Origin: Stagonosporopsis chrysanthemi
Lineage: Eukaryota > Ascomycota > Dothideomycetes > Pleosporales > Didymellaceae
NCBI GenBank assembly: GCA_022560025.1
Contig: JAFISE010000041.1
Coordinates: forward strand, 62,001-126,000
Reading direction: 5' to 3'
DNA: 64,000 nucleotides
In this document: positions 57,104 to 64,000 of the stretch, piece by piece
Layout: each line of letters begins with the position of its first letter
How positions within the stretch are numbered: the first letter of the stretch is position 1
The notes under the pieces: model-generated
Told to the model about the DNA's origin: nothing
The model's input: the letters and a program-made list of their open reading frames with translations, nothing else
Databases searched by the model: none
Position numbers and translations under genes: made by a program

Positions 57104-58965
57104 ATGACCATGAAACCGACTTCATCGGGTTCTGCTGTCTTCGCAACGTCTACCACAGACGGTGTGATGAAGGACGTAGAGAAGGGTATCAAGAAAAAGG
57201 AAGAGGGGCAGTCCAGACTTATCCCACATACATCGGAATATATCGAGAAGTACGGCGCGTACAATATCGGTACCTGTTATGAACCGATTGATATACATAC
57301 GGGTTTGCACGTGCCGGAGCTGTAAGTTTCTGCATTTACCGTGCATTGCTCAGTAGCTGATCGTTCAGACGAGGAAGACCGTACCTAGACCATGTCAAAG
57401 AGCTGTCAAAGAATTGGAAGACCTTAAAACAGCTTGCGGACTTTATGGAAGCAGGCACAACGCCGCTACAAGTCCCAGAATATAGCTCAGGGGAGCACGA
57501 GAAACGCAGAACCAGAACGAAGATTACCTTCCTTGATTACCTGCCAGAGAAGAAAACGGAATTTATCAACGACCACACGTCATTACGAAAGAAACTGCAG
57601 GATACATTGGAAACAGAAACGAAAGTATCTCAGGGTTCGCAGACACCACTGCGGTTGTTCATCGTTGAAGACCTGTCTCAGGAGGTGATTGAGCAACTCG
57701 GTGCAAGATTTGACGTCGACCCCTTGTTTTTCCGAGAACAAATCGACGACTTCGTGTGGCACAACGTACGTGACCCATGGGCAATGCCGCCAAGTTTGAC
57801 ATGCAGCACAAGGCAGCGCTCATGGTTCCGCTTGCGGAATATGCGACTTCGATATCACAAGACAGGAAAAAAGTTCGACGAGGCACGAAAAGAAGCAAAC
57901 CACTGGAACGTGTTACGCCGTCCCGACAATGACAACAACCACTGGGCTCATAAGGACGAGGTTGGTAAAGACGATAACGGCAAGAAGACCAAGGCAGTGG
58001 TCTCAATCATGCGAACGAGAACAAACATCTGGATAGGCGAAGATAAGAAAGGCCCGGGTGGTACTGTCGGCATCATACTCCTCGATCCTACAATGAAAGA
58101 AGGAAAGCCGCTCTGGCATGATCGCGCAAATTGGCTGCCCACGCCTGCCATGGGAATCGTACCGCCTTCACTTCCGGAGACCAACAGATCATGGTACTCC
58201 GACATAGTGGCAATGACAAACGCATATCCATGGTTCGAAGCAAAGTTGGAGCATGATCTAGGGTCACAAGTTCTCGCGCTCCCAACGATGTACACCATCT
58301 GCGCCGAGTGGCTAATCGTCTGCGATTATGTCAGAGCGCGCTTGAGCCAGATCGAGTGGGAGGTTGAGAAGCCAGACGTCTTTCGTGAGAAGGAGGAAGA
58401 TGATGTGCGCTCCAAGAGCCAGATCATCGCCGATTCCTTACAACGCCTTCACACATGGCGACGGCACATCCCTGTCTTTCGAGACATGGTCACTGAAGCA
58501 ATAGATCAGGCACTACCAGCCGCAGCGCGACTGGTCTCACCTTCAAAGTCAGCTGAGGAAGCCGCTAAGATATTTGATGATATCAGACCGGACTTCGACC
58601 GCATCCTGAACAACCTCAAAGAGCTGCAAGACCGAGTTGATCGCCTGTCCGCGATTGTAACTTCAGAGATCAATATCGAAGACTCAAACCAAAGCAAGGA
58701 AGACAATCACAACCTGACCCGACTGACGTGGCTGGCAACCACGTTCATACCAATGAGCTTCGTTTCCGCCTTCTTCAGCATGAACGAGAATGTGGCTGAG
58801 CTGAAGTACACTTACGGATGGTTCTTCCTCACTGCAGTCCCATTCACTGCGATCTGTTTGTTCATAGCAAGGTTGGTGGGTGGTGGGTGGTGGGGCAAGC
58901 GTGTGATGAAGAAAAACTATAACGACAAGAAATCGTGGTACATTAAATACTTTAAATTGGAGTAA
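57104..58965 (+). CDS. CorA-like divalent cation channel
   Basis: Exons 57104-57321 and 57369-58965 (47-nt intron) give 604 aa. A long cytoplasmic part, mixed alpha/beta then helical (IEQLGARFDVDPLFFREQID is typical of this fungal group), ends in a long coiled helix (ILNNLKELQDRVDRLSAIV) before two membrane helices (about residues 530-548, ATTFIPMSFVSAFFSMN, and 555-580). In classical CorA proteins the first helix ends in Gly-Met-Asn; here the corresponding place reads Ser-Met-Asn. The fungal branch often deviates at the first position. It would carry Mg2+, or another divalent ion such as Zn2+, at the plasma membrane or an organelle. The start at 57104 is one of two nearby ATGs. Confidence 0.87.
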
Positions 58966-59147
58966 CGACATGGATTTCAGTTCGTAGTCAGCATTGCTGT
59001 ATGCCTTTTGAACCACGTTATCCACCCTCAGTAGTGTCACGAAAGCGATCATATCAAACACCTCAATGTCGCAATAGATACGTTTTGCAAGACCGCCGCT
59101 GTGCCACTGAACCCGGGCACAAGCTTGCTACGTTCGTCGCCTATGAA

Positions 59148-60526
59148 TCAGGTGATCATGAATGTCCAGAACGCCTTGGCCGCTGCCACACTTGGTAGGT
59201 CTACGACGCGGTAGAAGATCTCTGAAGCAAGTGCGACTGAAGAAGCACACGCAACAAAACTCGCTAACGTGCTTACCACGCCGGCCACTCCAGCATCGTC
59301 CATGTGTATCCATAGCTTAACGCCAACAGTGTAGACGATGATGGATTGGACGAGGAATACACCTGCAGTATTGTCAGCTATGAATGTCAAACAAGACGCT
59401 GTGTGTACTTACTAAAGCTCCTTCTTCCAAGCGCGACAAGAGCTTGAGCTCGGAGCACCCTCTGCGGCAACTCGTACGTCTCAATCAGGAGCATCACACC
59501 CAGCATGAAGAAGTAGTTGTCTACGCGAGCCAACGGCTGATCAAAATCCTGCTCCGCGTTGTTCAAGCCCTCCGTATACAGGCTAGTATGTCCATGGTGC
59601 TCATTGTCGCGCATGCTCGGCTTCCAAGAAATAAACAGGAACTGCATGATGATGCCTGTCAACACAAACGCGGCATATAATGGCCACAGCGGCACATTGA
59701 ACTTCCCGACCTTGAGCCCAGACCGCGACCGGACTTGCAGGTCCATGTTGAGCACGGCATCGGCAAGTAGTAGGCCGGTCACACTGTACCACGCCCAGCT
59801 CTGCACCCAGAAAGCGGCAAGGACGAATAAAGTGAGTGCCTTGACACGCCAGGATGCTCGTGTATATGGCACGATGATCATGGTCATGTAGACTGTGTAA
59901 CTTTGCTGGAACAGCACAGACACGATCCATAGTGTACCAGACGGGAAGGCTTTGTTGGCTGCCTGGAAGCTGTACCCTTTGTTGACCCAAAAGATGTCGA
60001 ACAGTGAGTTGAAGTACACCAGGAAGTTACGCATGCGCATTGGCGTCTCAGTCGAAACATTGCTTGTGCGGATGAAGAAGTCGCTGATGTATGCAGTGTC
60101 GGCTGCGTTGAAGGCTGCAATTGCTATAGAGAAGGCAACAAATGTCGGAGCCCAGAGTCGAATGGTACGACGGAAGACGCTGGACGCGCAGATTTCGCGG
60201 GTCGTGTTGCCCAGATATGGTAGGGCGATCGTGCGGGCGGAGAGGAGAATGATCCATGAGTAGATCAAAGACTCGTTGCAGAAGATGACTGAGAATGATT
60301 TGCGAAGGATGATCTGGTAGAGTGGTCCATCTCCGTTCTTCGAGTCTGGGACTGCGGTCGGGAGAAAGACCTGGAAGAAGACGAAGAGGAACGACTGCAG
60401 AACAAGAATACCTCGCAGACCGACAAGGTAGTCCTGCGATGCGATCCGAGTGGACGATAAAGACTTGGTCGTGGAGAAGACCGAGGCCAAAGGAGTGGAC
60501 AGAAGTTGCGACTTCATGGTAGGCAA
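59148..60526 (-). CDS. Multi-pass acyltransferase-3 family membrane protein
   Basis: Exons 60526-59413 and 59362-59148 (50-nt intron) give 442 aa. About ten hydrophobic helices are spread over the whole length. Early sequence reads QDYLVGLRGILVLQSFLFVFF, then FRRTIRLWAPTFVAF, a pattern typical of the acyltransferase-3 family (the R-x-x-R-xx-P segment after helix 2-3). Later segments include a FWVNKGYSFQAANKAFPSG loop and GTLWIVSVLFQQSYTVYM. The usual catalytic-type His of the first helix is not obvious. These integral membrane enzymes O-acylate sugars, lipids or secondary metabolites. The end is 183 nt from the CorA-like gene's stop, convergent. A second ATG three codons in is an equally good start. 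Confidence 0.82.
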
Positions 60527-61988
60527 AAGATGCTTGAATGACAGTCAATCTCAGTTTCAATGTGATTCAGAACAATGGTTTCTATGAGTACCGCAGCAAT
60601 GGGAAATTGGCGTACGACAATCAACCGGTCTAGAGGCCCCCAAAACACGTGTTACCCATTGCACAACTGGCCCCCATTTTTTCCGTGGGGAGACCCGAGA
60701 TCCACCCTTGGTACAGGGAAGCTTGACCGGGCTTTGCACTCATTGTCGTCACGATAGCACAGCATTCTCGACGCACGGTGTTCCAAATTGGTCAACGGAT
60801 TTCAGCTGCAACCCGAAGCTCATTACGAGTTGGTTATGCGCCAAGGCGGATGGCTACCTTGATTGCGTTCGTGGACGCGTTGTCGTGCTGGCGATAGGCA
60901 TTGGGAAGTCGGACTTCGGCTAGCGTACGCTAAGAACTGACAGATGTCGGAAGAAGGACCCGGTCACTACCGATTGAGCTATTGAGATTTTCGTTGTCTT
61001 GTTGATAGGTAGATCGAAATTTTGGGAATTGCCGTGACGGGAGTAGGCGGCGTTGTGGTGATCATGAACCTAGTGGCATACACGTAACTTTCCGCGTGTT
61101 GACAGCCCTAAATTCTGTTAGCTCCCTGCAGTACTTGAGAGTGTTGGATACTGAAGTGGAGAGCTTGAAAAAGTAGACATCGTTTTGCGCGTTACCAGGG
61201 TGCCAAGCTGCTGATAGGTGCGGACCCTTGTCCTTAGTGAAACTGTACCACTCCAGCCAGGATAAATTATGTGGATCGAGTGTAGGTATCGGTAGCAATC
61301 CCAATTTCCTGATGCAGATCATTGGTAGATCCCAGGGGTGCATAAGCCACCGAAAGACGTTTGCCTCGAGTAGATAAGCAAAGGCTAGCATTGGCTAAGG
61401 CGTCCGGGTGCTACCGCCAACGAACAAAAAGCCATCCCGAACGTCCGTGCATCTCGTGCTCCCCCACGTGGTCCAAGAGCAATGCCTCTCCACGGATGAG
61501 GCTCTGTAAGGCTAGCTAAAGCCCCAGGCTGACTTTAAGGCTAGCGGGGTTGATTTGGCTAGACAACGCCGATCGAAATAGAGTGCGCCCGAAAATGTTG
61601 TCGATCCAGACCCATATCAGCCAAGCAACCTCCTGACGTCAAAAATGCCGAGAATTTCGAGGGAATTCGGCGAAATGGTAGTCAGTGCATCGGCGGTATC
61701 ATGCGGCAAGGCTGACATTCAAAGAAGAGAGCGACTCATGCATGTGGTCACTATTGGGGTTGCGCTCCTGTCCTGGCGCCACGCTCAGGTAGGGAATTAC
61801 CATGTCCGTCCGAGCTTGCATATTAGACACGGAATGGGTTGGTAGCTGTATGATTATATTTATGTAAAATTGGTGATAGAGGTGCGCTGACCTAACGATC
61901 AAAGGCTATGTGTGTATCCAATTAGAGATAGGAGTAAATGTTAATACATGCAGCGGCAAAGTTGCCTGACTATTTGCAGAAGGAGTCA
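60527..61988. other. Long intergenic region
   Basis: Promoter of the acyltransferase gene and 3' side of the glycosyltransferase gene. One minus-strand frame at 61062-61391 (109 codons, Trp-rich) is protein-like but has no motif or known partner exon; I do not call it a gene. Otherwise nothing was seen. Confidence 0.45.
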
Positions 61989-63566
61989 TTATTTCCGAGC
62001 CGTTGGGTTCCAAGAGCTGTACCTGACAATCTGTCGAGCGTGCCCGTAGAGGCCGATGGTCGCAGATAACACCAAGTAAAAGGGGTACGTTATCGAGAAC
62101 AGGATGATCATTCTCCTTGAGACAAACTCGGATTTGACTTGGTTAGTGATCCATAATGTAGCGACCAAGCACACAACACTGTCAGATGGTATTAGCGCAG
62201 TTTATGAACGTGAAACGTGGGAAAATTGCTCGTACCTGATGACAAACAGCCACTGTGATACAGGATATTGGAAGTAGACCAACTTCCACAGCTCCTCGCC
62301 GGAGGAAGGAAATTTGACAATCACAAATGACAGGACCAGACACGTGTACTGTGTGACGAGATAATACGATGCCTCGCGAATGAGAAGCAGCGAAAGCACA
62401 CCAAATCTCGCTGTGAAGTCTCGCTTTGTGCCTTCATGCAATGGATCTTGGACGCCGTTGTATATCATTTTGCAGTGTCTCATGGAAGCTTGAGCCCAAC
62501 CCTGCGCCCATCGAAGACGCTGCTTCCAGAAGGCGTCAAAGGTTGTAGGCGCTAATTCATAGGAGGTGACGTTGAGATCATGGACTGTCTTGCACCCGCG
62601 GGAGAACGCTCGCAGCGCGGAATCGATGTCTTCGGTTAACATGGAGCCATCCATCTTCATCTCACGAAGAAGATTTGTGCGCCAGTAGCCATTGCTTCCA
62701 CAGAAGAGTCCAAAGCCCCACATAGTAGAACGTCCGGGATGTGACACAGCGTAGATCTTGTCGAACTCAACAGCAATCATGCTGGCGAGGAATGTGTCTT
62801 TGGAGTTGAAGACAATGCATCGGCCTTGAACAATGTCAACCTCGGTGTCGGCCATGAAGCGCTCGGCTGCCCAGCGAGGGCCATTTGGATGCGGGTAGTG
62901 GTCGCAGTCGTAAATAGCAATGATATCCGATCCAGTGTCCAAGGTGAGGAAGTAGTTGAGGTTGTCTGCTTTGGATGTAGAGTTGGGAACTTTGATAATC
63001 CTGGCGTGCGGGTATCTCAGAGGCAGTTGGTTGAGTTCGGTCTCAAGGGGCTCGATGGAGTAGGGCGTGTTGTAGAGGATGTTGATTCGAATTTTGTCCT
63101 GAGGATAATCCAATTGTTCCAAGGCGTAGATGGCACGATCTACTATGATATCTTTCTCATTTGGCAGGTAAGCCACAACGACGATATCAAGAACGGGTAG
63201 TTTGCTGTGAGCTGTGGGAAACAGCCAGCCTTTCTCTTCCGCCTCAGTGACAACCTTGCGTGCCTCGCGACAGGGGGTTATGCTCATGAACGCTTCAAGT
63301 ACGGTTGCACCAGCGATGTAAAAGTTCGTACACATGTAGATAAACCAGAAGACAGCGATCAAACCCTCGCTGCAGTACATGTACATGCATGTTGAGAAAA
63401 CGAAGTACGATGCCACGAGACAGAAAGGAGTCCATTCTGAAAGGAACGAAGAAGCCTTTCCGGCAACTTGCCCAAATGTAAGCATCTGACGGGGTCTTGA
63501 TTGGCCAGTCTGTGTGACCGGCACAAACTCGCCAATGTCCACAGTGAAGTTTTTGGTCTCCGACAT
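61989..63566 (-). CDS. Membrane family-2 glycosyltransferase (GT2, cellulose-synthase-like)
   Basis: Exons 63566-62236 and 62179-complement side 62178-61989 (57-nt intron 62235-62179) give 506 aa. Two N-terminal membrane helices (about residues 48-63 and 70-90) precede the cytosolic catalytic domain: LDIVVVAYLPNEKDII, the UDP-sugar site ending in YDCDHY (Asp220, Asp222), the acceptor-side TED (311-313) and QRLRW (Gln349, Arg352, Trp353), the Q-x-x-R-W signature of processive enzymes. Further membrane helices follow. It polymerises an unknown beta-linked polysaccharide across the membrane. Similar stand-alone GT2 proteins are known in Dothideomycetes; one in Zymoseptoria is needed for hyphal growth on surfaces (from memory). 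Start 63566 was chosen because upstream in-frame sequence is not conserved-looking. Confidence 0.9.
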
Positions 63567-63944
63567 CGTAGGCCTGAGAGGTGCTGCTCGGCTAAGGACA
63601 AATGTAGGAAGATAAGGTCTTGGTAGGACGACAGTCAAAGAGAGTGGTGGCTGTTCAGATGTGTAGAATTGCAGTGGCTGATCTGAACACTCCAATGAAC
63701 AGAACGAAGGCTGGAGCAAAACAATATGTCGGCACAAGAATGCGATAATCGGACAAAGAAAGGAACCAGATGCCGATTAAAGATGCAATGGAACGCGGTG
63801 TTAGCTCCGGAACAAAATGAATGATTGCATTATGTATGCATGTGCATTGTCGATTGCCCTTCTCGCTGCATTGACCGAGCTGATTCATAGCTGCAAGTGG
63901 GTCTGATCAAAAGTCTTGCAATCATTATCCTTGTCCACCTGCAG
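63567..63944. other. Shared divergent promoter
   Basis: 378 nt between the GT2 start and the start of a plus-strand gene, likely a two-way promoter. No other feature was seen. Confidence 0.45.
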
Positions 63945-64000
63945 ATGCGAAACCGCAGGATCCTCTTCAGCACAATCTTGATCGTCGCCATTGGTGAGCC
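63945..64000 (+). CDS. First exon of a gene cut off by the window edge
   Basis: Exon 63945-63993 codes MRNRRILFSTILIVAI, then one base before a GTGAGCC donor that runs off the window. The basic start followed by a hydrophobic stretch is a signal peptide or type II membrane anchor. The orientation is opposite to the GT2 gene and the two share a promoter, so a functional link in polysaccharide formation is possible, but the product cannot be named. The evidence is a single exon and donor. Confidence 0.5.
   Translation, partial: MRNRRILFSTILIVAIGE

Noticed and set aside
1..64000. Secondary-metabolite gene cluster
   Set aside because: A zinc-cluster regulator, transporters, an acyltransferase and a dioxygenase are present but spread out, and no polyketide, peptide or terpene synthase is seen.
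1..64000. tRNA or rRNA genes
   Set aside because: T-loop-like words (GTTCGA-type) occur but only inside coding regions or without matching stems; no cloverleaf was found by eye.

Overview
The window is nuclear DNA of a filamentous ascomycete (Pezizomycotina). Most genes carry one to five introns of about 43-112 nt (mostly near 50 nt) with GT..AG ends and CTAAC/CTGAC-like branch sites. Recognisable products include a Zn2Cys6 regulator, a CFEM protein, a GPI-anchored wall protein, a cutinase and a GH43 galactanase. A plant-associated or saprotrophic Dothideomycete (Mycosphaerellales-like) is my inference; the sequence does not name a species. There is no bacterial operon structure, rRNA, CRISPR array or intact transposon, and I recognised no tRNA. 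Exon joins were made by eye from splice signals and reading frame.

Layout. 1-8.7 kb: a small secreted Cys protein, a CFEM membrane protein, splicing factor SF3b10/SF3B5, and several small or unknown genes. 8.7-14.4 kb: gene-poor, with broken or uncertain frames, a purine-rich tract and a 13-bp tandem repeat. 14.4-23.3 kb: two convergent small genes, then a secretome-rich block (8-Cys secreted protein, exo-beta-1,3-galactanase with CBM35, cutinase), an LPxELRN-type protein and a GNAT acetyltransferase. 24-31 kb: a large disordered protein, a DAL5-type MFS transporter and small unknown genes. 31.9-34.9 kb: three neighbouring genes with a coiled-coil start followed by a Cys/His-rich module. Two are clear paralogues and one appears shortened. 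I recognise no described family for them, and they are my best candidate for something undescribed.

35.8-46.7 kb: a ferric-reductase-type flavocytochrome, a Zn2Cys6 transcription factor, a tiny MGC-start protein built of C-x-x repeats, an SNG1-type membrane protein and an RG-rich chromodomain protein. 47-60.5 kb: a sugar-porter MFS transporter, a GPI-anchored protein, a large secreted protein with dibasic-flanked N-terminal repeats, a TauD/TfdA-type dioxygenase, a CorA-like channel and a multi-pass acyltransferase. 62-64 kb: a membrane family-2 glycosyltransferase, with the first exon of a divergent gene cut off at the window edge.

The genes do not form an obvious biosynthetic cluster. The common themes are cell surface, secretion, polysaccharide turnover and uptake.
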